DNA of 64,000 bases from Sphingobacterium sp. PCS056 (GTDB taxonomy: Bacteria; Bacteroidota; Bacteroidia; Sphingobacteriales; Sphingobacteriaceae). Of this stretch, positions 28,492 through 37,973 are shown one piece after another; the first letter of the stretch is position 1; every line of letters starts with the position of its first letter. The notes below the pieces were generated by a model that saw only the letters and a program-made list of their open reading frames with translations, ran no database searches and was not told the DNA's origin. Both the position numbers and the translations under genes were made by a program. The stretch covers positions 1 through 64,000 of the forward strand of contig NZ_CP096883.1 of assembly GCF_023273895.1 (NCBI RefSeq), in the 5' to 3' direction.

Positions 28492-29670
28492 ATGACTGAA
28501 AATAAATCCATATACACATTACAATTTGCACTTCTTTGCCTGAGCTCGCTATTATTTTCAGCTAGTTTCAACATGATAATTCCGGAACTTCCCAACTACT
28601 TGAGTCAAATGGGTGGTGCCGAACATAAAGGTTTAATCATCGCCTTATTTACCTTGACGGCTGGTATATCGCGTCCTTTCAGTGGGAAGTTGACCGATCG
28701 ATGGGGACGAGTTCCGGTTATGGCAATCGGATCGATCGTTTGTTTCTTATGTGGCTTTTTATATCCCATTCTGACTACAGTTTCCGGATTTTTACTTTTG
28801 AGATTAATCCATGGTTTCTCTACAGGATTTAAACCGACCGCAACTTCTGCTTATGTAGCCGATATCATCCCCCGAGAAAGATGGGGTGAGGCGCTTGGTA
28901 TGCATGGACTTTGTTTTGCAATCGGTGGTGCTGTAGGACCGGCTATTGGTAGTGCTATTTTTCAATATTACGGCATCAATGTGATGTTTTATAGTTCTTC
29001 GCTTTTTGCCCTCCTTTCAATTGTTATCGTCATGAACATGAAAGAGACGCTTGTTAAAAAAGAAAAACTCAATTTATCCATGTTCAAAATATCACGGACG
29101 GACATTATTGATATCGGTGTTTTACCGGCAGGTATTGTTACATTTTTATCTTATTCGGCTTTTGGTGCCATATTAACGTTAATACCGGATTGGAGTGACC
29201 ATCTGCATTTGAGCAACAAAGGAATATTTTTCGCGGCCTACACCATTGCCTCTATTTTGATACGCTTTGTATCGGGAAAGGCGTCTGATAAATATGGTCG
29301 TACACGAGTGATTATGGTCGGACTGTTTATTGTTGGTATTTCACTCTTTTTGATCGGTCAGGGTGATTCTTTTAATAAATTGATGTTGGGTGCAAGTATA
29401 TATGGTATTGGTACCGGTATCCTATCCCCTGCTATCAATGCATGGACAATAGATCTCGGAAAACCCAACCAAAGGGGACGTGCAGTAGCGACGATGTATA
29501 TTTCGATGGAGGCCGGTATCGGTTTAGGGGCATTATTTGCGGGTCTATATTATCAAGATATCATAACCCGAATCCCTCAAGTGATGTATTTCAATGCTTT
29601 ATTTTTAGGGGTAGCACTTCTATATATGTTTTTTTGGCAAGGATTTCGCTATAGACAGAAAGCAGATTAA
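28492..29670 (+). CDS. MFS transporter
   Basis: A 392-residue, 12-helix major facilitator. The loop 2-3 motif is present as GKLTDRWGRVPVM, with a repeat in the second half (GKASDKYGRTRVIM), and motif C-like GLCFAIGGAVGPAIGSAIF occurs in helix 5. It resembles drug or sugar efflux carriers, but the substrate cannot be deduced. It is followed after 47 bp by an AI-2E-family gene in the same direction. Confidence 0.9.
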   Translation: MTENKSIYTLQFALLCLSSLLFSASFNMIIPELPNYLSQMGGAEHKGLIIALFTLTAGISRPFSGKLTDRWGRVPVMAIGSIVCFLCGFLYPILTTVSGFLLLRLIHGFSTGFKPTATSAYVADIIPRERWGEALGMHGLCFAIGGAVGPAIGSAIFQYYGINVMFYSSSLFALLSIVIVMNMKETLVKKEKLNLSMFKISRTDIIDIGVLPAGIVTFLSYSAFGAILTLIPDWSDHLHLSNKGIFFAAYTIASILIRFVSGKASDKYGRTRVIMVGLFIVGISLFLIGQGDSFNKLMLGASIYGIGTGILSPAINAWTIDLGKPNQRGRAVATMYISMEAGIGLGALFAGLYYQDIITRIPQVMYFNALFLGVALLYMFFWQGFRYRQKAD

Positions 29671-29717
29671 TTGAGAAATCAATTAATCTTAAAAAATCTA
29701 ATCGTAGCTATTTCATA

Positions 29718-30923
29718 ATGGAAAGTAATTCAGAAAAAAAACCGTACTCAATTGGGCTTGCTTCAAGCTTATTTGCCTTAGCATTAATCATTGGATTTTT
29801 GTATGTCACCCAAAGCGTTGTCGTACCTCTGCTTTTTGCTATTATACTTTCAATAACGCTGTATCCGATAGCTGCATTTTTTGAAAACAAATTAAAATTT
29901 GGTAAGGCTGCTGCAGCTGTTATGGCGGTCATTATTGCCATCGTAATTATCAGTACACTGATCTGGTTTATAGTACATCAAAGTATTATCATTGGAAAAG
30001 ATGCGGTCGCAATCCAGGAGAAGGTGCTTGCTGCTGTTGAATCGATCCAAAATTGGATTCAATCTCGGTTTGGCTTGGAAAGAAGTGAGGTTGTGCAAAA
30101 AATGAAAGAGCAAGGAAATAATGCTTTAGAAAATGTAGGCGGATATATGTCAACAGCTTTTGGCTCGATTGGTAGCACATTAGCGGGAATCATCTTAGTT
30201 CCTATTTTTATCTTTTTCCTTTTATACTACCGTGATTTTTTCAAAGAGTTTTTCTTTAAAGCATTTAAAAATACGGATAATAAAAAGATTCATGCTGTCT
30301 TAAAAAAGATTTACGACGTAGTGCAAAGCTATTGTTTAGGACTTGTGATGGTGATGGGCATTGTCGCGGTATTGAATACGGTGGGTCTGATGTTAATGGG
30401 AATTGAATATGCTTGGTTTTTTGGTTCCATGGCTTCCTTGCTGATGTTATTGCCTTATATCGGTATCGCAATTGGATCCATTTTACCTGCTCTATTTGCC
30501 TTGGCAACCAAAGATAGTGCTTTATATGCCGTAGGTGTTATTGCCTGGTTTCAAGTGGTGCAATTTTTGGAAGGAAATATCATCACCCCAAATATCGTGG
30601 GGGGTAAGGTGAGTATCAATCCATTAATGGCTATTATCGCTATTCTATTGGGGGGAATGATTTTTGGTCTTGCGGGATTGATTCTTGCACTACCGATGAC
30701 TGCAACATTAAAAGTTATCTTTGATGCTATCCCTTCTATGGAACCGATTGGATATTTAATCGGTGAACCTGAAAAGGAGCATCTCAAAAGAAATGCGACT
30801 CAGGAACTGCTACAAAAATGGGGTATTGTTAGAAAACCTAAAGTATTTTTTAAACAAACCATGGCTGACTCTGCTCCTGTAGATCCTGATTCTACCAATG
30901 ATCCGGATAGTAAAGCTGAATAA
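29718..30923 (+). CDS. AI-2E family transporter (PerM/TqsA-like)
   Basis: A 401-residue membrane protein of the AI-2 exporter superfamily. It has three N-terminal helices, a long amphipathic domain (about 95-145), then helices with the family pattern PIFIFFLLYYRDFF, and the C-terminal WFQVVQFLEGNIITPNIVGGKVSINPLMAIIAILLG split across two helices. Members include quorum-signal exporters and Na+/H+ antiporters, so the substrate is open. The acidic C-terminal tail (PVDPDSTNDPDSKAE) is cytoplasmic. A hairpin terminator follows. Confidence 0.88.
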   Translation: MESNSEKKPYSIGLASSLFALALIIGFLYVTQSVVVPLLFAIILSITLYPIAAFFENKLKFGKAAAAVMAVIIAIVIISTLIWFIVHQSIIIGKDAVAIQEKVLAAVESIQNWIQSRFGLERSEVVQKMKEQGNNALENVGGYMSTAFGSIGSTLAGIILVPIFIFFLLYYRDFFKEFFFKAFKNTDNKKIHAVLKKIYDVVQSYCLGLVMVMGIVAVLNTVGLMLMGIEYAWFFGSMASLLMLLPYIGIAIGSILPALFALATKDSALYAVGVIAWFQVVQFLEGNIITPNIVGGKVSINPLMAIIAILLGGMIFGLAGLILALPMTATLKVIFDAIPSMEPIGYLIGEPEKEHLKRNATQELLQKWGIVRKPKVFFKQTMADSAPVDPDSTNDPDSKAE

Positions 30924-30943
30924 TTTTTATTGAAAAATAGATC

Positions 30944-30982
30944 AATTCGTCCAGGTATTTAAAGATAATACTTGGATGAATT
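30944..30982 (+). terminator. Hairpin terminator after the AI-2E gene
   Basis: A 16-bp stem (30944-30959 with 30967-30982) that pairs fully if two G-U wobbles are allowed, 7-nt loop, followed by TGTTTT. Confidence 0.6.
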
Positions 30983-31307
30983 TGTTTTAGATAACGCTAT
31001 ACTTCAATTGGATTTTCAGGATATCCGATGAGTTTTGAATAGTCTATCCCCGACTGAGCTATACAAACTATCATTGATATGAATATCATGATGATGGTTT
31101 GTATGAAATAGCCTATTAGTGATCCATCAATTTTTAAAATCAAATAGATTCAAACATCAGAAAATTTCCTGTAAACGCTACTTTTATTAACCTTGAAAAA
31201 TGTGCATACTGTCAATAATCAACAATTGTTTTACCTCTTACATCCATCCTCTTCACTCTATTTTAAATAGATGCAGATAATTAATTTCTACTAACTTTGG
31301 TTTTAAT
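30983..31307. other. Intergenic region with a second inverted repeat and a -7 box
   Basis: At 31061-31104 there is an imperfect inverted repeat with outer arms ATACAAAC / GTTTGTAT and a GATATGAATATC centre, of unknown role. TAACTTTG at 31292-31299 is an exact -7 match just before the acetyltransferase; with a start at 31317 the leader would be about 12 nt. The rest of the region shows nothing recognisable. Confidence 0.45.
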
Positions 31308-31856
31308 ATGAGCTATATGAAATATGTACCAACACTTGAAACGGAGAGACTGATCATTCGTCCAATAACTTTAGATGATGTTGAGGAGTTTTATGCGATG
31401 GACTCGCAACCGGAAGTTCATCTTTATTTAAATAGATCTCCGTTAAAATCTAGTGAAGAGGCAAAAGATTATATTAAAGGTCTACTCCAGCAGTATGAGA
31501 CACATGGTATAGGTCGTGTTGCGGTCATCGAAAAAGCAACTAATCAATTAATAGGCTGGACAGGGTTTAAATTTATAGAGGAACCCATGAATGATAGGAT
31601 CAATTTTCTAGATTTCGGCTATCGCTACCGTAAAGAGTCGTGGGGGAAAGGTTATGCTACAGAAGCGGCATTGGCGTGTATTGCATTTTATTATAAAAAT
31701 TTGACCCATATACCTCTCCATGCCAGTACGCATGTCGACAATCATGGTTCGCGAAAGGTATTGGAAAAGGTTGGATTTAAGATTACTGATACCTTTAAGT
31801 TTACCATTTGGGACATCGATTGTTATTGGTATGAAAGGATTGAAGATACTAAGTAA
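31308..31856 (+). CDS. GNAT-family N-acetyltransferase (RimJ/RimL type)
   Basis: A 182-residue acetyltransferase. It starts with the RimJ/RimL pattern ETERLIIRPITLDDVEEFYAM. The acetyl-CoA-binding stretch is YRKESWGKGYATEAALACIAF (Q/R-x-x-G-x-G/A region), with ASTHVDNHGSRKVLEKVGF in the fourth motif. Such enzymes acetylate ribosomal protein N-termini or small amines; the substrate is undetermined. The Met at 31317 is an equally good start and fits better with the -7 box at 31292-31299. Confidence 0.87.
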   Translation: MSYMKYVPTLETERLIIRPITLDDVEEFYAMDSQPEVHLYLNRSPLKSSEEAKDYIKGLLQQYETHGIGRVAVIEKATNQLIGWTGFKFIEEPMNDRINFLDFGYRYRKESWGKGYATEAALACIAFYYKNLTHIPLHASTHVDNHGSRKVLEKVGFKITDTFKFTIWDIDCYWYERIEDTK

Positions 31857-31936
31857 GGTGTATACATCCCATTTTTAAATTCATAACTCCACTTTTAAAT
31901 ATTGAAATTTCCAGCATAAATCTATTTATATATCCA

Positions 31937-31997
31937 TTGGATAAAACGAAATGCTTTTCGTATTTTTACGCTTGCAAAAATTCTATTCTTTTTGCAA
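31937..31997 (+). promoter_or_regulatory. Promoter and leader hairpin of the topoisomerase IV A gene
   Basis: TTG (31937-31939), 21 bp, then TATTTTTA (31961-31968, one mismatch to TAnnTTTG) fits a Bacteroidota promoter. Directly after it lies a perfect 9-bp inverted repeat TTGCAAAAA-N8-TTTTTGCAA (31972-31997), which would be at the 5' end of the transcript. It could be a supercoiling-sensitive or protein-binding element; its function is unknown. Confidence 0.5.
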
Positions 31998-32031
31998 CTG
32001 ATAATAATAAAAACACCATATTATTGATTAC

Positions 32032-34728
32032 ATGAGTGAAGAAACAAACTATCCTGCAGACGATAATCAAGAAGAAGTAAATAACGGACAGACAAATAAT
32101 AGTAAAACAATTCCACTTTCGGGATTGTATGAAAACTGGTTTTTGGACTATGCATCTTATGTTATTTTAGATCGCGCAGTACCTCATATCAATGATGGTT
32201 TTAAACCTGTACAGCGTCGGATCCTACATTCACTAAAAGAGATGGATGATGGTCGATACAATAAAGCGGCCAATGTAATCGGTAATACGATGAAATATCA
32301 CCCGCATGGTGATGCTTCAATTGGTGATGCCATGGTACAGATCGGTCAAAAAAATCTGTTAATTGACTGTCAAGGGAACTGGGGTGATCCGATTACTGGC
32401 GATGCTTCTGCTGCACCTCGTTATATTGAAGGACGTTTATCCAAATTTGCTCTGGATGTTGTTTTCAATCCGGAAACGACAAACTGGCAACTGAGTTATG
32501 ATGGCCGTAACAAAGAACCTGTTACTTTACCAGTAAAATTCCCTTTGCTGCTTGCTCAAGGTGCTGAAGGTATCGCTGTAGGTCTTGCTACGAAAATAAT
32601 GCCGCATAACTTCTTGGAACTGATCGATGGATCGATTCAAGTATTGAATGGAGAAAGACCTCATATCCTACCTGATTTTCCTACAGGCGGAATGGCGGAC
32701 TGCTCGGCATACAATGAAGGTCAGCGTGGTGGAAAAATACGCGTACGTGCAAAAATAGAGGAGCGCGATAAAAAGACATTGGCGATCACTGAAATTCCTT
32801 TTGGAACAACGACGGGAGGATTGATCGATAGTGTAGTCGCGGCCAACGATAAAGGGAAAATCAAGATAAAAAAAATCGAAGATAATACCGCAGAATTTGT
32901 TGAAATTATTGTGCATCTGGCTCCAGGAATATCTCCTGATGTTACGATTGATGCGCTATTTGCTTTTACGGCTTGTGAAGTATCCATTTCGCCCAATACT
33001 TGTGTAATCAAAGAAGATAAACCACACTTTTTGAGTGTGAATGATATCTTAATTGAAAACACGAAAAATACCAAGAACTTACTAAAACAAGAACTGGAAA
33101 TCAAATTACATGATCTCCTAGAAAAAATATTCTTCAGCAGCTTACTCAAGATCTTCATTCAGGAAGGTATGTACAAGCATCCTGAATATGAAAATGCTGG
33201 TGATTTTGATACCGTGGTACTGGTTTTAAACCGTCTTTTTGAACCATTTTTTGGCCAATTCTACCGACCGATAGTTCCGGAAGATTATAAACGTCTGATC
33301 GATAAACCGATGAGTAGTATTACGCGTTTTGATGTAAAGAAAGCGGATGATCAAATGGCTTCTTTGGAAGAAGAGATCAAAAATGTGAAACGTCATCTTA
33401 AACACCTGACCGATTATGCTATCGCCTGGTACGAAAGATTGCGTGACAAATATGGCAAAGGTCGTGAACGTAAAACAGAATTAAGAGCTTTTGATCGCGT
33501 TGAAGCAACACAAGTAGCCTTGGCCAATGCGAAACTTTATGTCAACCGGGAAGAAGGATTCATTGGTTCAAGCATGAAGAAAGATGAGTTTGTTTGTGAT
33601 TGTTCGGATATTGATGATATCATTGTATTCCGCGCTGACGGTAAATATGTCGTAACGAAAATTCAAGATAAGGTATTTGTCGGAAAAGATATCATCCATG
33701 TTGCTGTCTTTAAAAAAGGAGATGAAAGAACGATCTATAATGCCATCTATAAAGAAGGAGATACGGGTACGAGCTTTATCAAACGTTTTGCCGTAGTGGG
33801 TATCACTCGTGATAAGGAATATGATATCAGTAAGGGTTCAAAAGGTTCAAAAGTAACATACTTTACGGCTAACCCGAATGGAGAAGCGGAGATCGTCAAT
33901 ATTCAGCTCAAACCGCATACGAAATTAAGAAAACTTAATTTTGACATGAACTTTGCCGAAATTGCGATTAAAGGGCGCGCTTCTCAAGGAAATATTGTAT
34001 CTAAATATCCGGTTAAAAAGATCACGTTCAAAAGTGCTGGTGTATCGACTTTAGCTGGTCGTAAGATCTGGTTTGATAAAATAACGAAACGCTTAAATGC
34101 GGATGAAAGAGGACTGTATCTAGGCGAATTTGATGGTGACGATAAGATCTTGATCGTCATGTCGGATGGTACTTACGAACTGTCGAACTTTGATCTGAGC
34201 AATTATTTCGATGATAAGATGATCCGCATCGAAAAGTATTTTCCTGAGCATGTGTACACAGCTATTCATCAAGATGGTAAATCGGGTACTTATTATGTAA
34301 AACGATTCAAATTTGATGATATTCCTGTCGGTAAAAGCATGCTCTTCATCAATGATGAACCTGGATCTAAACTTATTTTGTTGACGAATAATACCGATCC
34401 AATTGTTCACTTGGATATTTTAAAGGGCAAGTCCCAAACCGAAGAGGCTTTGGACCAACCGCTGAACGAAATCATCGATGTGAAAGGTATAAAAGCACAA
34501 GGAAATCGTCTCTCTTTTCACACGGTTAAAAGTGTGACTTTGATGACGGAAGAAATTGATTTAACGGTCAACACAAAAGATGTGAGTGATTCGAATACTG
34601 AAGGTACCGAATCAAGTGAAGAAACACATAAAGCAGAAGCCGATACTCAACCGGATGATATTAAACTGGAGATCACAAATCCTGATGATATCCAAACGGA
34701 TAATGGTGGGCAGATTGAATTGTTTTAA
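32032..34728 (+). CDS. parC: DNA topoisomerase IV subunit A
   Basis: An 898-residue type IIA topoisomerase A subunit. The N-terminal domain has RAVPHINDGFKPVQRRIL, KYHPHGDASIGDAMV and the catalytic tyrosine Y131 in SAAPRYIEG. A coiled-coil gate (about 415-480) and a C-terminal beta-pinwheel domain (about 510-830) follow, ending in an acidic tail rich in E, D and T. The length and the APRYIEG form fit the Bacteroidota ParC-type subunit rather than GyrA. It decatenates daughter chromosomes together with ParE, whose gene is not in this window. It shares a bidirectional terminator with msrA. Confidence 0.9.
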   Translation: MSEETNYPADDNQEEVNNGQTNNSKTIPLSGLYENWFLDYASYVILDRAVPHINDGFKPVQRRILHSLKEMDDGRYNKAANVIGNTMKYHPHGDASIGDAMVQIGQKNLLIDCQGNWGDPITGDASAAPRYIEGRLSKFALDVVFNPETTNWQLSYDGRNKEPVTLPVKFPLLLAQGAEGIAVGLATKIMPHNFLELIDGSIQVLNGERPHILPDFPTGGMADCSAYNEGQRGGKIRVRAKIEERDKKTLAITEIPFGTTTGGLIDSVVAANDKGKIKIKKIEDNTAEFVEIIVHLAPGISPDVTIDALFAFTACEVSISPNTCVIKEDKPHFLSVNDILIENTKNTKNLLKQELEIKLHDLLEKIFFSSLLKIFIQEGMYKHPEYENAGDFDTVVLVLNRLFEPFFGQFYRPIVPEDYKRLIDKPMSSITRFDVKKADDQMASLEEEIKNVKRHLKHLTDYAIAWYERLRDKYGKGRERKTELRAFDRVEATQVALANAKLYVNREEGFIGSSMKKDEFVCDCSDIDDIIVFRADGKYVVTKIQDKVFVGKDIIHVAVFKKGDERTIYNAIYKEGDTGTSFIKRFAVVGITRDKEYDISKGSKGSKVTYFTANPNGEAEIVNIQLKPHTKLRKLNFDMNFAEIAIKGRASQGNIVSKYPVKKITFKSAGVSTLAGRKIWFDKITKRLNADERGLYLGEFDGDDKILIVMSDGTYELSNFDLSNYFDDKMIRIEKYFPEHVYTAIHQDGKSGTYYVKRFKFDDIPVGKSMLFINDEPGSKLILLTNNTDPIVHLDILKGKSQTEEALDQPLNEIIDVKGIKAQGNRLSFHTVKSVTLMTEEIDLTVNTKDVSDSNTEGTESSEETHKAEADTQPDDIKLEITNPDDIQTDNGGQIELF

Positions 34729-34767
34729 ATGAACAGCACGTCATCAAGCTGATTGAGCTTATCAGTC

Positions 34768-34800
34768 ATAAAAAAATCCGCTAAAAGCGGATTTTTTTAT
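34768..34800. terminator. Bidirectional terminator between parC and msrA
   Basis: 15-bp perfect stem with core AAAATCCGCT / AGCGGATTTT and an AAA loop, A-rich on one side and T-rich on the other. The right arm includes the msrA stop codon (34797-34799). Confidence 0.85.
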
Positions 34801-35312
34801 GACTTAAATTCTTTTACGAATTTTTGAAGTTTTGATGCAATGACTACTGAACAGAAAGGATTTTCAGGATGCGTATTGAAGTAATTGTGATGATAGTCTT
34901 CTGCTACCCAAAAAGTAACTGCTGGCTCGACCGTCGTAACGATCGGGTCTTCGAAAATATCTTCGCTATCCAACTCATCGATAAAGTTCTTAGCTAAAAT
35001 CTCTTGTTCTTCATCATGAAAAAACACAACCGAGCGATATTGCGTACCCACATCATTTCCCTGACGGTTTAATGTTGTTGGATTATGTGTTTTAAAGAAT
35101 ATCTTCAACAGCTCTTCATAGTTGACAAGATCTTCATCGTATTCGATCTGTACAACTTCAACATGCTCTGTCGTACCTGTACAAACTTGTTCGTAAGTTG
35201 GATTATCGTTTAATCCTCCCATATAGCCAGGCAAAACGGATTTTACACCTTCTGTATTTTGAAAAATAACTTCTGTACACCAAAAACAGCCGCCTCCAAA
35301 TGTTGCTTTCAT
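34797..35312 (-). CDS. msrA: Peptide methionine-S-sulfoxide reductase MsrA
   Basis: A 171-residue enzyme reducing Met-S-sulfoxide in proteins. The catalytic Cys9 is in the GGGCFWCTE motif at the N-terminus. Other family features are GYMGGLNDNPTYEQVCTGTTEHVEVVQIEYD, RQGNDVGTQYRSVVFFHDEEQ and AEDYHHNYF. No signal peptide is seen, so it is cytoplasmic. It has its own promoter-like TAAGTTTG at 35333-35340 and a terminator overlapping its stop. Confidence 0.95.
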   Translation of the reverse strand: MKATFGGGCFWCTEVIFQNTEGVKSVLPGYMGGLNDNPTYEQVCTGTTEHVEVVQIEYDEDLVNYEELLKIFFKTHNPTTLNRQGNDVGTQYRSVVFFHDEEQEILAKNFIDELDSEDIFEDPIVTTVEPAVTFWVAEDYHHNYFNTHPENPFCSVVIASKLQKFVKEFKS

Positions 35313-35332
35313 ATCTTATTATATTTTATTCT

Positions 35333-35340
35333 CAAACTTA
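35333..35340 (-). promoter_or_regulatory. Candidate -7 box of msrA
   Basis: The minus strand reads TAAGTTTG, preceded by CAAATTTATC. The combined 18-mer CAAATTTATCTAAGTTTG is nearly repeated upstream of pyrC (48575-48592) and upstream of recN (19052-19069). Confidence 0.55.
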
Positions 35341-35523
35341 GATAAATTTGTTTAATATAAGGACTCCGGTACGACACAAATCTATCCTTTAAATTTATTT
35401 TATGCTCCTCTTGAGTGCTTTGCGATGATCACGATATACGCTGCCCACAAGAATTATTGTATAGCATAAAATTAAAGATTAATGACAGAAAAAGAGTCAT
35501 ATCAGTTTACTGATTTTGAAAAT

Positions 35524-36549
35524 CTATGCTTTGTAATAATAAGAGCCCGGAATGAGCAAGTCTTGTTTTTCCTTGTGGCAAACAGCATATGAAAATCCTT
35601 TTTGTAGTGCATAGGATCCATACTCCCCTTTCTTATTGAGTGCTAAAAATCCTACTTGAATATCCTTAGCAATATTGGGTTTCTTTTTGACAATCCGTTT
35701 GACCGCTTCTTTGCATGCTTCTTCAGGCGAATATCCCTGACGCATTAATTCCACAACCAAAAAACTGCCCACTGTACGGATCACCTCTTCACCCACACCC
35801 GTAGAGGTAGCTCCCCCTACTTCATTGTCCACATACAGTCCTGCTCCTATAATCGGGCTATCTCCAACTCGACCGTGCATCTTAAATGCCATACCGCTTG
35901 TCGTACATGCTCCGGATAAATTGCCGGCAGCATCTAGTGCCAACATACCGATGGTATCGTGATTATATTGATTACCGGGCAGACGCTCTACGGCGAATGA
36001 CTTGTTTTCAATATTCATGACCGGTTTATATTTTTTTTCTTTTAACCACTCTTTCCATGCTTTCTCTCCTTCGGGTGTAAGCAGATTTTCTTTTTCAAAA
36101 CCATTTTCCAGTGCAAATTGCAATGCACCATCACCTGCGAGCATGACATGGGGAGTTTTATCCATCACTAAACGTGCTAGTGATATGGGATGTGCAATAT
36201 GCTCTAAAGCAGCTACTGATCCACAATTACCTTCGGAATCCATGATGCAGGCATCTAAGGTGACCATACCGTCACGATCGGGATAGCCGCCTTTACCTAC
36301 GGTCATATTTTTTAAATCAGCTTCGGGCACACGAACACCTTGTTCGACCGCATCTATAGCTTTCCCACCACTCTTTAGCACTTCCCATGCTGCTTGATTT
36401 GCTGCAATACCAAAATCCCATGTGGAAATAACAATTGGTTTTATTCCCGCTCGCTTATTTGAAATGGAAAAACTTGATAATGTTTCTACAGAACTAACAG
36501 CAGCTGCTCCAATAATACCTTGTCTAATAAATTGGCGTCTTGAACTCAT
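35524..36549 (-). CDS. Exported glycosylasparaginase (Ntn hydrolase)
   Basis: A 341-residue N4-(beta-N-acetylglucosaminyl)-L-asparaginase-type enzyme. The N-terminus SSRRQFIRQGIIGAAAVSS is a clear twin-arginine signal, so it is exported folded. The autoprocessing site is in NHDTIGMLALDAAGNLSGACT, where the Thr of HDTIG becomes the nucleophile after cleavage. GRVGDSPIIGAGLYVDNEVGG and ATSTGVGEEVIRTVGSF complete the family signature. It should cleave the GlcNAc-Asn bond of glycoasparagine, releasing Asp. The gene is monocistronic and divergent from the NlpC/P60 gene. Confidence 0.92.
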   Translation of the reverse strand: MSSRRQFIRQGIIGAAAVSSVETLSSFSISNKRAGIKPIVISTWDFGIAANQAAWEVLKSGGKAIDAVEQGVRVPEADLKNMTVGKGGYPDRDGMVTLDACIMDSEGNCGSVAALEHIAHPISLARLVMDKTPHVMLAGDGALQFALENGFEKENLLTPEGEKAWKEWLKEKKYKPVMNIENKSFAVERLPGNQYNHDTIGMLALDAAGNLSGACTTSGMAFKMHGRVGDSPIIGAGLYVDNEVGGATSTGVGEEVIRTVGSFLVVELMRQGYSPEEACKEAVKRIVKKKPNIAKDIQVGFLALNKKGEYGSYALQKGFSYAVCHKEKQDLLIPGSYYYKA

Positions 36550-36731
36550 ATTTTAATCGATTTAGCATTACAAGTATACGCAAATGCACGTTTCTTTTCA
36601 TGAGTTTTTTCATTAAAAACACCTCGTCAATTCACATTTATGCAAAAGAATTGTAAATTAATTCACAAATCGTCATCATTTCTTATAAAAAAATAGGCAA
36701 TTTAGTCTATCTTTAAACCAAACTAATCAGC

Positions 36732-37958
36732 ATGACAAACAAACTTAAATATGCTATTCTTACCTGTGCTGGCTTTTTAACCATTAATCATGCCTTTTCA
36801 CAACAGATAGATTCAACCATCTATCATCAGGTCAAAGAACTGCAAGAAAACGTACGTAAGGCTTATGCTCCTGATAAGCGGACTAAGATATTTGCCTTTA
36901 CCCAAACAGATGTTGCCAAAAATAATTATCAAATAGAAACGACAGAACAGGCTGCTAAAACAGCTTTCGAGCAACAGATTAGAAATATCCCTGCTAATGT
37001 CGCGATAACCGTATTACCAGAACAAAATCTGGGTAATAAACTGATCGGGGTAGTCAATTTATCTGTAGGCAACATGCGAACCAAACCTGATAATGCCGCT
37101 GAAATGGCAAGCCAGGTTCTGATGGGCACTCAGGTTGACCTCTTACAAAAAGATCGTGGTGAATATCGGATACGTACTCCTGAAGGATATATTGCCTGGT
37201 TACCGGCTTCTGCTGTAACAGCGATGACAAAAGAGGAAGCACAGCAATGGAACAATCAACCTAAAATAATCTATACAGCGGAATTTGGAAAATCATTCTC
37301 CGAACCGAATACGCAAAGTCAACGGGTATCGGATCTGGTTTATGGAGACATTTTAGTGCTGACGGGAGAAAAAAACAATTATTTTGAAGTCGCTTATCCG
37401 GATAAAAGGAAAGCTTATATTAAGAAAGAGGAAGCGCTATCATTAAAAAAATGGATCGATACGCGTAATCCAACAGCTGAAAACTTAATTTCAAGTGCAA
37501 AATCGATGTTGGGACTTCCTTATCTTTGGGGCGGTACATCTGTTAAAGGTGTTGATTGCAGCGGTTTCACAAAAACAGCCTATTTTATGAATGGCTTTGT
37601 GATCCCACGTGATGCTTCTCAGCAGGTACTAGCAGGTGAATCTGTTGATATCTTAGATGCTGAAGGACACTTTGATCCTGAAAAGGCACTTAAAAATCTA
37701 AAACCTGCTGACCTCCTATTTTTTGCGGCTGGTAAAAACAATAATCCAAATGCACGTGTTACGCATGTCGCACTTTATATTGGCAATGGTACATTTATTC
37801 ATGCTGCAGGTTCTGTACGGATCAACAGCATGTTGAAGGATGCCGCAAATTATGATGATTTCCAGACACGTACAGTTGTTGCAGCAAAAAGATATTTAGG
37901 TTCTGATGACCCACAAATACAAAAAGTACAAAATAACAGCTATTATAGTATCAAATAA
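36732..37958 (+). CDS. NlpC/P60 cell-wall peptidase with SH3 domains
   Basis: A 408-residue protein with a signal peptide (cleavage near HAFSQ). Two bacterial SH3-like domains (about 100-165, NMRTKPDNAAEMASQVLMG, and about 175-240) precede an NlpC/P60 papain-fold domain at about 255-390. The catalytic Cys is in KGVDCSGFTKTAY and the His in RVTHVALYIGNGTFIHAAGS. It should cut gamma-D-Glu-diaminopimelate bonds in peptidoglycan peptides and release L-Ala-D-Glu. That dipeptide is the substrate of the enzyme encoded 15 bp downstream, so the two form a pathway pair. Confidence 0.93.
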   Translation: MTNKLKYAILTCAGFLTINHAFSQQIDSTIYHQVKELQENVRKAYAPDKRTKIFAFTQTDVAKNNYQIETTEQAAKTAFEQQIRNIPANVAITVLPEQNLGNKLIGVVNLSVGNMRTKPDNAAEMASQVLMGTQVDLLQKDRGEYRIRTPEGYIAWLPASAVTAMTKEEAQQWNNQPKIIYTAEFGKSFSEPNTQSQRVSDLVYGDILVLTGEKNNYFEVAYPDKRKAYIKKEEALSLKKWIDTRNPTAENLISSAKSMLGLPYLWGGTSVKGVDCSGFTKTAYFMNGFVIPRDASQQVLAGESVDILDAEGHFDPEKALKNLKPADLLFFAAGKNNNPNARVTHVALYIGNGTFIHAAGSVRINSMLKDAANYDDFQTRTVVAAKRYLGSDDPQIQKVQNNSYYSIK

Positions 37959-37973
37959 AAGATAACAACGATC

